Shown here piece by piece: positions 17,259 through 25,833 of a stretch of DNA of 64,000 bases. Made by a program: the position numbers and the translations under genes. This DNA is from Roseivivax marinus (lineage in GTDB: Bacteria > Pseudomonadota > Alphaproteobacteria > Rhodobacterales > Rhodobacteraceae). Where the stretch lies: the NCBI RefSeq assembly GCF_900109705.1, contig NZ_FOAI01000015.1, positions 1-64,000 of the forward strand, given 5' to 3'. Below the pieces are notes generated by a model. The model did not search any database. It was given only the letters and a program-made list of their open reading frames with translations, and was not told the origin of the DNA. Numbering within the stretch: position 1 is the stretch's first letter; each line of letters opens with the position of its first letter.

Positions 17259-18083
17259 TCAGCCCCCCAGGAACGAGCGGCGCACTTCTGGGTCAGCCAG
17301 AAGCTCTTTGCCTGACCCGGTATGCGCGTTCGCCCCCTGCACGAGGACATAGCCCTTGTCCGCGATCTCGAGCGCCTGGCGGGCGTTCTGCTCGACCATG
17401 AGGATCGGGATGCCGGTGCGGGCGACCTCGATGATCCGGTCGAAGAGCTCGTCCATGACGATCGGCGACACGCCCGCCGTCGGCTCGTCCAGCATCAGGA
17501 CCTTGGGCTTGGTCATCAGCGCGCGGCCCACGGCGACCTGCTGGCGCTGGCCGCCCGACAACTCGCCCGCCGGCTGGCGACGCTTCTCGCGCAGGATCGG
17601 GAACAGGTCGTAGACCTGCTCCATCGTCGGGCGGATGTCGTCCTCGCGGATGAAGGCACCCATCTCAAGATTCTCCTCCACGGTCATGGAGGTGAAGATG
17701 TTCGAGGTCTGCGGCACGAACCCCATGCCCGCGCGCACCCGGTCCTGCGGGCTGAGCGCTGAGATGTCGTGACCGTCCAGCACGACCTTGCCGCCGCGCA
17801 GGTCGAGCATCCCGAAGATCGCCTTCATGGCGGTGGACTTGCCCGCCCCGTTGGGGCCGACGATCACGGCGATCTCGCCGGGATTCACCGCGATGGTGCA
17901 ATCGTGCAGGATGTCCGGCCCCTTGCCGTAGCCCCCGGTCATGGCGTGGCCCTCGAGGAAGGGCGCGCCGCTCACGTCCGGCGTGGGGCCACTGCGATGG
18001 TGGGCGGGCTGCATGTCGCCGCCGCGCCGCGGATTGACGACGGAGGCGTCCTTGGTGCCGCGTCCCGAATAGGCGTCGCTCAT
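17259..18083 (-). CDS. HAAT-family ABC transporter ATP-binding protein (LivF-like)
   Basis: A 274-residue ATPase with Walker A GPNGAGKST, signature LSGGQRQQVAVGRAL, Walker B VLMLDEPTAGVSP and the H-loop replaced by the usual LivF MVEQN. The family is normally about 235 residues; here a ~45-residue polar leader (from MSDAYSGRG to EGHAMTGG) precedes the ATPase core. I kept the longer start at 18083, because it overlaps the LivG-like stop as ATGA; an internal ATG at about residue 48 is an alternative. Confidence 0.92.
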   Translation of the reverse strand: MSDAYSGRGTKDASVVNPRRGGDMQPAHHRSGPTPDVSGAPFLEGHAMTGGYGKGPDILHDCTIAVNPGEIAVIVGPNGAGKSTAMKAIFGMLDLRGGKVVLDGHDISALSPQDRVRAGMGFVPQTSNIFTSMTVEENLEMGAFIREDDIRPTMEQVYDLFPILREKRRQPAGELSGGQRQQVAVGRALMTKPKVLMLDEPTAGVSPIVMDELFDRIIEVARTGIPILMVEQNARQALEIADKGYVLVQGANAHTGSGKELLADPEVRRSFLGG

Positions 18084-18868
18084 GCACCCGCCTCCAGCTT
18101 GTCCTTGTTCTTGAGACCGGTGCCAAGATAGGCCTCGATGACCTCCTCGTTGGCCTTGATCTCGGCCAGCGTGCCCTCGGCCAGCACCTTGCCCTCGGCC
18201 ATGCAGATGACCGGGTCGCAGAGACGCTCGATGAAATCCATGTCGTGCTCGATCACCACGAAGGTGTAGCCGCGTTCGCGGTTCAGTCGCTGGATCGCAT
18301 CGCCGATCGTGTTCAGCAGCGTCCGGTTCACGCCCGCCCCCACCTCGTCGAGGAAGACGATGCGCGCGTCGACCATCATCGTGCGCCCAAGCTCCAGAAG
18401 CTTCTTCTGTCCGCCCGAGACCTGCCCCGCCTTGTGGTCGGCAAGATGCGAGATCGTCAGGAACTCTAGCACCTCGTCGGCCTTGGCGCGCAGCGCGCGT
18501 TCCTCGTCGGCGATGCGCTTGCGGCCGAACCACGTGTTCCAAAGCGTCTCGCCCGACTGGCCGGGCGGCACCATCATCAGGTTCTCGCGGCAGGTCATCG
18601 ACGAGAACTCGTGCGCGATCTGGAACGTGCGCAGCAGGCCCTTGTGGAACAGGGCGTGCGGCGGAAGGCCGGTGATGTCCTCGCCTTCCATCGTCACCCG
18701 CCCCGAGGTGGGCGACAGCACGCCCGCGATGACGTTGAAGAGGGTGGTCTTGCCGGCGCCGTTCGGGCCGATCAGCCCGGTGATCGAGCCCTTCTCGATC
18801 CGAAGGCTGGCCCCGTCGACGGCGTGGAAGCCCCCGAAATGCTTGTGCAGGTCGTCGACGACGATCAT
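18080..18868 (-). CDS. HAAT-family ABC transporter ATP-binding protein (LivG-like)
   Basis: A 262-residue ATPase with N-terminal VDDLHKHFGGFHAVDG, Walker A GPNGAGKTT, signature VSGGQKKLLELGRTMM, Walker B RIVFLDEVGAGVN and the H-loop VIEHDMDFI. Walker B has DEVGAGV, where most LivG proteins read DEPxAGL; the catalytic Glu is retained. Forms the ATPase pair with the LivF-like protein. A hairpin at 18893-18923 separates it from the binding-protein gene. Confidence 0.93.
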   Translation of the reverse strand: MIVVDDLHKHFGGFHAVDGASLRIEKGSITGLIGPNGAGKTTLFNVIAGVLSPTSGRVTMEGEDITGLPPHALFHKGLLRTFQIAHEFSSMTCRENLMMVPPGQSGETLWNTWFGRKRIADEERALRAKADEVLEFLTISHLADHKAGQVSGGQKKLLELGRTMMVDARIVFLDEVGAGVNRTLLNTIGDAIQRLNRERGYTFVVIEHDMDFIERLCDPVICMAEGKVLAEGTLAEIKANEEVIEAYLGTGLKNKDKLEAGA

Positions 18869-18892
18869 GCGGTGTCCCTTTTGCCTATTGGA

Positions 18893-18923
18893 ACAGCCCG
18901 GGCGCGCGTGCGGCCCGGGCTGT
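18893..18923 (-). terminator. Hairpin between binding-protein gene and transporter genes
   Basis: Perfect 10-bp stem ACAGCCCGGG/CCCGGGCTGT with an 11-base loop, 23 bases past the binding-protein stop and before the LivG-like start. There is no T-run. It probably gives partial termination or 3'-end protection, so that more binding protein than membrane complex is made. Confidence 0.6.
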
Positions 18924-18946
18924 CCGGTCGTTCCGTCAGGTCGGGA

Positions 18947-20143
18947 TCAGCGGTAGCCGACCACCGTCAGCGCGCCGTCCTGCACCTCGAACTGAGCGTA
19001 GGAGCCCGCGGCCTCGCCCGGCTCGACGAACTCGACGCCGGTCGCGCCCTGGTAATCGACCTCGCCGCCGTCCGCGATGATCTGCAGCGCCTTCGACAGC
19101 TCGCCCGGCAGGATCTGCTCGCCCGGTGCGTTGGCGATGCCCATGACCTCGCCCTTGAAGTCCGACGCCGACGCCGAACCCGCCTTGGCCATCGCGAGGA
19201 TGGTCAGCGCGGCCGCGTCGTAGCTTTCGCCGGCATAGACCGACGTGCCGTCGATCCCGGCTTCCGAGGCCATGTCCGCGAAGACGTCGCCGCCCTCGTT
19301 CTCGGAGCCCGGCGCGGTGCCGATGGTGCCGTCGATGTCGGTCCCGAAGCGCTCGGTCAGGCTGTCGCCGATCATGCCGTCGCCCAGCGCGAAGAGGTCG
19401 AACGCACCGGTGTCGAGCGCCGACTGCATGACGCCCGCGCCACCCTGGTCGACATAGCCCAGCACGACGAGCGCGTCGCCGCCTGCGGAGGCCAGCGCAC
19501 CGACTTCGGCCGAGTAGTCGCCCTTGCCGTCCTCGTGCGCCGCCGCGATCGTGACCTCGCCGCCCGCTTCTTCGAAGGCCGCCTGGAACGCGTCGGCAAA
19601 GCCCTTGCCGTAGTCGTTGTTCGTGTAGGTCACCGCGACCGAGGAGATGCCCTCCTCGCTCAGGATCGCGGCCAGAACCTCGCCCTGGCGGGCGTCGGAG
19701 GGTGCGGTGCGGAAGAACAGGCCGTCATCCTCGGCCTCGGTCAGCGCCGGCGACGTCGCCGAGGGCGAGATCATCGAGATGCCGTTCGGCACCGCGACGT
19801 TCGCGAGAACCGCGGTGGTCACGCCCGAGCAGTCGGCGCCCATGATCGCGGTCACGCCGTCCGAGGTCACCATGCGCTCGGCCGCGGCCGTGGCGGCTGC
19901 GGCATCGACGCAGGTGGCGTCGCCGCGGACCGGCTCGATCGCCATGCCGCCCATGAAGTTCTCGTCCCCCGACGCTTCCGAGATCGCCATTTCGGCACCC
20001 GCGGCCATCGCCGGCGTCAGGCTCTCGATCGGACCGGTAAAGCTGAGCAGCACGCCCATCTTGACCGAGTCGGTGTGGCTTTCGGCGAAGGCCGCGCCCG
20101 CGGTCAGGCTCGCGGCGGCGGCGGTCAGAAGAAGGTGTCGCAT
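18947..20143 (-). CDS. HAAT-family periplasmic substrate-binding protein
   Basis: A 398-residue type-I periplasmic binding protein. The signal peptide MRHLLLTAAAASLTAG is cut after FAES or just before. The mature chain opens with MGVLLSFTGPIESLTPAMAAGAEMA and shows IMGADCSGVTTA (the ligand-binding Ser/Thr loop) and YTNNDYGKGFADAF. Two Cys (about 79 and 104) can form the usual disulfide. The family binds branched amino acids, amides or other small acids; the ligand cannot be told from sequence. It is first of the transporter genes and is followed by a hairpin. Confidence 0.93.
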   Translation of the reverse strand: MRHLLLTAAAASLTAGAAFAESHTDSVKMGVLLSFTGPIESLTPAMAAGAEMAISEASGDENFMGGMAIEPVRGDATCVDAAAATAAAERMVTSDGVTAIMGADCSGVTTAVLANVAVPNGISMISPSATSPALTEAEDDGLFFRTAPSDARQGEVLAAILSEEGISSVAVTYTNNDYGKGFADAFQAAFEEAGGEVTIAAAHEDGKGDYSAEVGALASAGGDALVVLGYVDQGGAGVMQSALDTGAFDLFALGDGMIGDSLTERFGTDIDGTIGTAPGSENEGGDVFADMASEAGIDGTSVYAGESYDAAALTILAMAKAGSASASDFKGEVMGIANAPGEQILPGELSKALQIIADGGEVDYQGATGVEFVEPGEAAGSYAQFEVQDGALTVVGYR

Positions 20144-20314
20144 GTGTCTCCCTTGTCGGTTCTGTGGCCCTCACCGGGCCGGATATGCGGCTCGGGCAGG
20201 ACGCCCGCCGCCGGATTATGGCACGTTGTCTTGTAAGCGACAGGCCCAATCGTGATGGAACGAACGCGCGCCGCCGTCAACGTCGGCGGCATCCGGAGCG
20301 GGCGCGCCGCAACG

Positions 20315-21523
20315 TCATATTACCGCTCGCTCGGTCAGAGGCCGGCCCTCGTCCACCCGGGCGACGCCAAAGTCGGACAGGTCTATCGCGCGCGTCGCGC
20401 CGTAAAGGACGATTTCGGCCACCGCGCGTCCCACCGCCGGGGCCTGCTGCAAGCCGTGTCCCGAAAGCCCGCAGGCCGAGACGAGGCCCGGTGCATCGGG
20501 ATGTGCGCCCAGCAGGAGGTTCTGGTCGAAGGCGTTCCACTCGTAGTGCCCGACCCAGCGCGCCTGCACGCGGATCGCCTCGAACGCCTCGGACCGGGCG
20601 GCGAGCGCGGGCCAGATCACGTCGTCGAACTCGGCCTCGCGCGGCTCGAAATCGTCGAACGCCACCTCGGGGTCCGGATCGGGCGCAGCGCCGGTGACAA
20701 AGCCCCGCCCCTCGGGGCGGCAGTAGACGCCGGACGGGTCCACCATCAGCGGCAGGCGCCCCTTCGCCACGGTCGCGCTGCCCTCGGGCGAGCGCGCGCA
20801 GTCGAAGACGAAGACCGTGCGCTTGCGCGGACCGACCGGCAGCCTCAGCCCCGCCGTCGCTCCCACCTGCCCCGCCCGTGTGCCGGCGGCGTTCACCACC
20901 GCTCCGGCCGCGATCTCGCTGCCGTCGGCCAGCACCACGCCGCACACGCGCGGGCCGTCGCGCACAAGCCCGGTGACGTCGCCGGGGACGAAGGTCGCCC
21001 CCCGTGCCCGCGCCGCGCGCCGGTAGCCCGACAGCATTCCCATGTTGTCGAACCAGCCCTCGTTCGACCGGCCATAGGCGCCGAGCATCAGGTCATCGGT
21101 CCTCAGATGCGGAAAGGCCGCCGCGATTTCGTCCGGCGACCAAAGCGCCACGTCCGCCCCCGCCGCCACCTGCACCGCGTGGTTCGCGCGCAGGGTCTCG
21201 GCCCCTGCCCCGGTCGCGGCGAGCGTCAGGTATCCGGCCTCGTGGAAGGCCAGATCGGGACCGGGACCGTCCTCCGTCGCGGTGATCTGCGGGAAGCGGC
21301 GGATGACATCGGCGCCGTAAAGGCTCATGGCGACGTTGCCCGGCTGCGAGAACTGGCTGCGGATCGAGGCGACGGACAGTGCCGTGGCGCTACGGGTGTG
21401 GCGCGGGTCGCGTTCGATCACGGTGACCGTGCCGCCGAAGCCCGGATCCGCGACGAGGTGAAAGGCCGCCGACGCGCCGATCGCGCCGCCGCCCACGATC
21501 ACCACGTCGCGGCATGCGCTCAT
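20315..21523 (-). CDS. FAD-dependent oxidoreductase (DAO family)
   Basis: A 402-residue flavoprotein of the D-amino-acid-oxidase/sarcosine-oxidase superfamily. N-terminal dinucleotide motif VIVGGGAIGASAAFHL, then SVASIRSQFSQPGN, and the C-terminal CGLSGHGLQQAPAVGRA that closes over the flavin. Such enzymes oxidise N-methyl or D-amino acids or similar amines. Its start overlaps the upstream dehydrogenase stop (ATGA), and it is followed after 171 bases by the binding-protein gene. Substrate unknown, probably the transported compound or a metabolite of it. Confidence 0.88.
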   Translation of the reverse strand: MSACRDVVIVGGGAIGASAAFHLVADPGFGGTVTVIERDPRHTRSATALSVASIRSQFSQPGNVAMSLYGADVIRRFPQITATEDGPGPDLAFHEAGYLTLAATGAGAETLRANHAVQVAAGADVALWSPDEIAAAFPHLRTDDLMLGAYGRSNEGWFDNMGMLSGYRRAARARGATFVPGDVTGLVRDGPRVCGVVLADGSEIAAGAVVNAAGTRAGQVGATAGLRLPVGPRKRTVFVFDCARSPEGSATVAKGRLPLMVDPSGVYCRPEGRGFVTGAAPDPDPEVAFDDFEPREAEFDDVIWPALAARSEAFEAIRVQARWVGHYEWNAFDQNLLLGAHPDAPGLVSACGLSGHGLQQAPAVGRAVAEIVLYGATRAIDLSDFGVARVDEGRPLTERAVI

Positions 21524-22341
21524 GCGGTGCCGTCGTCGTCCGGGTGCGGATAGGTCACGAAGGCCCCGCCGTAGCGTGCCACGGTCGGGTCATGCGGATC
21601 GGGCACCGGCGTGCGGGTCTCGACGGCGGCGCGGTAAGGCTCGGTATTGTCCTGCGGGTGGAAGCCCAGGTGCCCGGCCAACCGGTTGTCGAGCGGCACG
21701 ATCGCGTTGTCGGATGTCCCGAAGACGATGGTGTGCCCCACCCGTGGCGCGGTCAGCGCGGCGGTCACTAGCCGGTTCAGGTCGTCGAAGCTGAGCCACG
21801 ACCACAGGTGCCGACGGTCCGCCGGTTCTGGGAAGGACGAGAAAATCCGCACCATGACGCTCTCGATGCCGAACTTGTCCCAGTAGAGGCTCGACAGGTT
21901 CTCCACGAAGCACTTCGACACGCCGTAGAGCGTGTCCGGCCGCTGCGGGCTGCGGGCGTCGATGTTCGACTCGAGCGTGTGGAAGCCGATCGCATGGACC
22001 GACGAGGCGTAGACCACCCGGCGCACCCCGTGCTTCCGGGCGCCCTCGTAGACGTGGTAGCTGCCGCGGATGGAGCTATCGAGGATCTCCTGCCAGGGCT
22101 TTTCGACCGGCGCGCCGCCGAAGTGCACGATGGCATCCACGCCCTCGCACATGGCGATCACCGCGGCCTCGTCCGAGAGGTCGCAGATCACGGCTTCCTC
22201 GTTGACCTTGAGGTCGGCGATCTCCTCGCGGTCGTTCAGCCGCAGGCGGCGGGCCAGAGGCGCAAGACCCCGGCGCAGCTCGGTGCCGAGATTGCCGGCG
22301 GCGCCGGTGATGAGGATCGTGTCGAAGATGGGCTCGCTCAT
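21520..22341 (-). CDS. Uronate dehydrogenase-like NAD-dependent SDR
   Basis: A 273-residue extended SDR closely resembling Agrobacterium Udh, which oxidises D-galacturonate and D-glucuronate to the aldarolactone. Shared features are GAAGNLGTELR (NAD), the VHFGGAPVEKPWQEIL block, SSVHAIGFH, and the catalytic RPDTLYGVSKCFVENL Tyr/Lys. Differences near the C-terminal substrate loop mean uronate itself is not certain. It overlaps the FAD oxidase gene by ATGA and lies 42 bases after the TPP enzyme gene. Confidence 0.82.
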   Translation of the reverse strand: MSEPIFDTILITGAAGNLGTELRRGLAPLARRLRLNDREEIADLKVNEEAVICDLSDEAAVIAMCEGVDAIVHFGGAPVEKPWQEILDSSIRGSYHVYEGARKHGVRRVVYASSVHAIGFHTLESNIDARSPQRPDTLYGVSKCFVENLSSLYWDKFGIESVMVRIFSSFPEPADRRHLWSWLSFDDLNRLVTAALTAPRVGHTIVFGTSDNAIVPLDNRLAGHLGFHPQDNTEPYRAAVETRTPVPDPHDPTVARYGGAFVTYPHPDDDGTA

Positions 22342-22383
22342 GGCGCCTCCGGGTCTGTCAGTAGTTGTTTGGGTGCGCTGCTC

Positions 22384-24045
22384 TCATCCGGCCGCCCCGG
22401 CGGCCTGCGCCGCCGCGCGCATCTGAGACAGGGTCTGGCGGGGGCTCACGGCGTCGGCGGCCACGTCGAGGTCGAGCACCGCGCCTGTGCCGGACGCGAG
22501 CGCCCGCTCGAAGGCAGCGGCGAAGTCGGCCGTGGCGCCCACCCGCTCGCCATGCACGCCATAGGCGCGCGCCAGCGCCGCGAAGTCGGGGTTGGTCATG
22601 TCGGTGCCCGACACCCGCGCGGGGTAGTTCCGCTCCTGGTGAGCGCGGATCGTGCCGTAGATGCCGTTGTTCACGACCAGCACCACCGGGACGGCGCCGG
22701 CCTGCCGGGCCGTCGCCAGTTCCTGCCCGTTCATCTGGAAGTCGCCGTCACCGGCGAAGCAGATCACGGTCCGCTCCGGGTGGGCGATCTTCGCGGCGAT
22801 GGCCGCGGGCAGGCCGTAGCCCATCGCGCCCGATTGCGGCGCCAGCAGGCGCTGGCCGGGACCATAGGCGAAAACCTTGTTCGGCCAGATCGCGAAGTTG
22901 CCGGCGCCGTTGGTGACGATGGCGTCCTCGGGCAGCACTTCTGCGAGGTGTGCCATCACCGCGGCCATATCGACGGGCGAGGGCTGCGCGGGCACGTCCA
23001 GACTGGCCTCGAACGCCGCGCGGGCCTCGGTGCGCCACGTCCCGCGGTCGGCTTTCGACGGCGTCAGGGACCGGGCCAACACATCATGGCTGGCGTGCAG
23101 GCCCAGCGCCGGACGGTAGACCTTGCCGATCTCGTCCGCGCTCTGGTGGACATGAATGATCCGCTGGCGCGGTTCCGGCACGTCGAGGAGCGTGTAGCCT
23201 CCGGTGACGTTCTCGCCGAACCGGGTGTTGAGCGCGAGTATCACGTCGGCCTCGCGCATCAGGCCCCGGACATGCGGTGGCATTCCCACCCCGGCCTCTC
23301 CGGCATAGCAGGGCGAGTGGTTGTCGAAGCTGTCCTGGTAGCGGAACGCCACCACGACGGGGATGTCCGAGGCCTCGGCATAGGCCTGCAGAGCGGCGCG
23401 GCCGTCGGCGCTCCAGTCCGAGCCGCCGATCAGGATCAGCGGGCGCGTCGCCTCCGCCAGCATCTCCTGCGCCTCGGCCAGCGCGTCGGGATCCGGCGCG
23501 GGCGCGGCCACGCGCACCGCGCCGGTCAGGGGCGCGCAGGGGCTGGGCGCCGAGAGCACGTCCTCCGGCAACGCGACGACCACCGGGCCGGGGCGACCCG
23601 ACAGCGCCGTTGTCCATGCGCGAGAGACGATTTCGGTCAACCGTGCCGGGTCGTCGATTTCGACCGCCCACTTGGCCATGGTGCCGAAGACCGCGCGGTA
23701 GTCGAGTTCCTGGAACGCCTCCCGGCCCTTCATATGCGTGGCGACCTGCCCCACGAAGACCAGCATGGGCACGCTGTCCTGCCGCGCGGTGTGGATGCCA
23801 ATGGAGGCGTTGGTGGCGCCCGGCCCGCGGGTGACGAAGGCGACGCCCGGGCTCCCGGTCAGCTTGCCCCAGGCCGCCGCCATGAAGGACGCCCCGCCCT
23901 CGTTGCGACAGTTCACGAAGTCGAGCCGGCCGGCACTGTCGTGCATCCCGTCAAGCGCGGCGAGGAAGCTTTCGCCCGGCACGCCGAACGCCTTGCGCGC
24001 GCCAAGCGCCACGAGGCTTTCCACCAGAACCTGACCGCCATGCAT
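22384..24045 (-). CDS. Thiamine pyrophosphate-dependent enzyme (acetolactate synthase-like)
   Basis: A 553-residue TPP enzyme with all three domains. The N-terminal PYR domain has the catalytic Glu in NCRNEGGASFMAAAWG; there is a central Rossmann-like domain, and a C-terminal PP domain with the cofactor/Mg motif FAGDGDFQMNGQELATA. Family reactions are decarboxylation or carboligation of 2-oxoacids. It is not the housekeeping IlvB, since it lacks the small subunit and sits in a catabolic context. The ATG at 24045 was preferred; the longer frame has no ribosome site. First gene of an eleven-gene minus-strand run. Confidence 0.85.
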   Translation of the reverse strand: MHGGQVLVESLVALGARKAFGVPGESFLAALDGMHDSAGRLDFVNCRNEGGASFMAAAWGKLTGSPGVAFVTRGPGATNASIGIHTARQDSVPMLVFVGQVATHMKGREAFQELDYRAVFGTMAKWAVEIDDPARLTEIVSRAWTTALSGRPGPVVVALPEDVLSAPSPCAPLTGAVRVAAPAPDPDALAEAQEMLAEATRPLILIGGSDWSADGRAALQAYAEASDIPVVVAFRYQDSFDNHSPCYAGEAGVGMPPHVRGLMREADVILALNTRFGENVTGGYTLLDVPEPRQRIIHVHQSADEIGKVYRPALGLHASHDVLARSLTPSKADRGTWRTEARAAFEASLDVPAQPSPVDMAAVMAHLAEVLPEDAIVTNGAGNFAIWPNKVFAYGPGQRLLAPQSGAMGYGLPAAIAAKIAHPERTVICFAGDGDFQMNGQELATARQAGAVPVVLVVNNGIYGTIRAHQERNYPARVSGTDMTNPDFAALARAYGVHGERVGATADFAAAFERALASGTGAVLDLDVAADAVSPRQTLSQMRAAAQAAGAAG

Positions 24046-24195
24046 GTCGCACCCTTTCCGTCCGCCGGGGCGCGTGCGCCCGCTGCGCCAAGGAAGATCA
24101 GGAATGGCCCCGAGCGGCAAGGGCGTGGGCCCGAGAACGCCGCAGGCAGGCAGGGCGTGGGCCGGCCATCGCCCGGCGCACTCCGCCATCCCGGA

Positions 24196-24657
24196 TCAGA
24201 GCGTCACCGGCTCCCGGTCGTGGATCGTCGCGGCAAGGGCCCGGAACGCCTCGACCACGACGCCCGCCTCGTTGGCCTCGCACAGAAGCCAGGCATGGGC
24301 CCGCAGCCGTGCGATATCCCCGGCCTGCGCCGCGCGCAGCGCGGCCATGAAGGTCCGTTCGTTCGACGACAGGTAGAGCGCGCATTCGCGGCAAGTCGGA
24401 CAGTTGAACCGGAAGGCCGAGTGCCGCACCCGCCGCACAGCCTGGATCGCGTTCAGGGTGGCGAGCGCGAAGTGCGGCCCCGCCTCGGCGCCCCGAACGT
24501 TGAGCGCGTGGGCGAAGGCGGCGATCCAGCCCTGCTTCTCGGGTTCGCAGAAAGCGTGGAAGAAGTGGCGCGCCACGCGCAGGGTATCGCGCTCGGCCTC
24601 GGAGTAGCCCAGCGCCGAGAGCGGCGTGCCATGGTCGGCGGCGTGGTAGTGGGACAT
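24196..24657 (-). CDS. Hypothetical protein with Cys cluster, divergent from siderophore genes
   Basis: A 153-residue, mostly helical protein with a FNCPTCRECALY motif (three Cys in CxxCxxC) near the middle, able to bind a metal or an iron-sulfur cluster. Two more Cys lie in FCEPE and LLCEAN. A GAGGAG ribosome site precedes the ATG at 24657. It is divergent from the iron-siderophore importer and shares a 236-bp promoter region with it, so a role in iron response or siderophore iron release is plausible. No family recognised. Confidence 0.65.
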   Translation of the reverse strand: MSHYHAADHGTPLSALGYSEAERDTLRVARHFFHAFCEPEKQGWIAAFAHALNVRGAEAGPHFALATLNAIQAVRRVRHSAFRFNCPTCRECALYLSSNERTFMAALRAAQAGDIARLRAHAWLLCEANEAGVVVEAFRALAATIHDREPVTL

Positions 24658-24707
24658 GCGGTAGCTCCTCGTTCGCGTCGATCCCTGATGGGGCATACCT
24701 TGCACGG

Positions 24708-24733
24708 ATTTCCTGATTATTTTTATCGGAAAT
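24708..24733. promoter_or_regulatory. Imperfect palindrome in iron-gene promoter region
   Basis: ATTTCC and GAT mirrored by ATC and GGAAAT around an AT-rich centre, in the only AT-rich stretch of the divergent promoter. It is a candidate operator for an iron regulator (Fur, Irr or RirA type); it does not match a consensus exactly. Confidence 0.35.
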
Positions 24734-24893
24734 TATTCTGGGGTCAATCGTCCTTCGCCGACGCAACGCCAGGCGTTCCCGGAGACGTGATCGCGCATGT
24801 GCACAAAACGCGGCCGTGGCCGGGTGGACGTTCGTCAGCACATACCCTATCGAAAAGCTCGGAAACCGGCTCACCCTCAAGGAGGCCTCGCCC

Positions 24894-25829
24894 ATGTCCC
24901 TGAAATCCCTCGCCCTGTCGACCGCGATCGCCCTCGCCGGCCCGGCCGCCGCCCTCACGCTTGCGACCGGTCCCGCGCTGGCGCAGGACGACACGCTCTC
25001 GGTCGAAACCGCGACCGGCACAGCCGAGGTGCCGCGCGCTCCGGCGACCACGGCAGTCTATGACATGGCCGCACTCGACACGCTGGATGCGCTCGGGGTC
25101 GAAGGACTGACCTCCACCGACAAGACCTACTTCGACGGGCTCGCAGACTACCAAGGCGATATCGGCACCCTGTTCGAGCCGGACTTCGAGGCGCTGAACG
25201 CCCTGCAACCCGATCTCATCATGGTCGGCGGACGCTCGGCGCCGCAAGCCGAGGCAGTGGCGGACTTCGCCCCCACCATCGACATGACCATCGAGGGCAC
25301 GGACCTTTTGAACGGGCTCCGCGCCCGGATCGAGGCCTACGGCCGCATCTGGGGCAAGGAAGACGCGGCCGCCGACCTGATGGCAGACCTCGACACGGCG
25401 CTGGAAGACGCCCGTGCCGCGGGCCGCAACGCGGGCGCCGCGCTGATCGTGCTGACCAACGGCGCCAAGATGTCGGCCTATGGCGCGGGCTCGCGGTTTG
25501 GCTGGCTGCACGAGGCGACGGGGATGCCCGAGGCCGTCGAGGGGCTGAGCGCGGCGCAGCACGGTGAGCCGGTGTCCTCCGAGTTCATCCGCGATGCCGA
25601 TCCCGACTGGCTTTTCGTGATCGACCGCGGCGCGGCCATCGGCGCCGACAGCCAGGGCGCGGAGGCGACGCTGGACAACCCGCTCGTGCGCGAGACCAAG
25701 GCCTGGCAGTCGGACCAAGTGGTCTATCTCGGCGCGGCGGACGTCTACATCGCCAGCGGCGGCGTCCAGGCCACGCGCCGCACGCTGAAGACCGTGACCG
25801 AGGCCCTGACCGCAGCCGCCGGGTCGTAA
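24894..25829 (+). CDS. Siderophore ABC transporter substrate-binding protein
   Basis: A 311-residue cluster-A type-III binding protein of the FatB/YclQ kind, which captures ferric siderophores in the periplasm. A signal peptide ends around GPALAQ. The mature chain has AVYDMAALDTLDALGV, the LQPDLIMVGG block and IDMTIEGTDLLNGL, typical of this family. ATG at 24894 follows AAGGAGG. It is first of a four-gene importer. Iron control is likely from family and position; the ligand is probably a catecholate or mixed siderophore, by analogy only. Confidence 0.88.
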   Translation: MSLKSLALSTAIALAGPAAALTLATGPALAQDDTLSVETATGTAEVPRAPATTAVYDMAALDTLDALGVEGLTSTDKTYFDGLADYQGDIGTLFEPDFEALNALQPDLIMVGGRSAPQAEAVADFAPTIDMTIEGTDLLNGLRARIEAYGRIWGKEDAAADLMADLDTALEDARAAGRNAGAALIVLTNGAKMSAYGAGSRFGWLHEATGMPEAVEGLSAAQHGEPVSSEFIRDADPDWLFVIDRGAAIGADSQGAEATLDNPLVRETKAWQSDQVVYLGAADVYIASGGVQATRRTLKTVTEALTAAAGS

Positions 25830-25833
25830 ACCC

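Noticed and set aside
21808-24903. 1031-codon plus-strand open frame opposite the uronate dehydrogenase and TPP genes
   Set aside because: Spans several real minus-strand genes and their spacers; a composition artefact of high GC.
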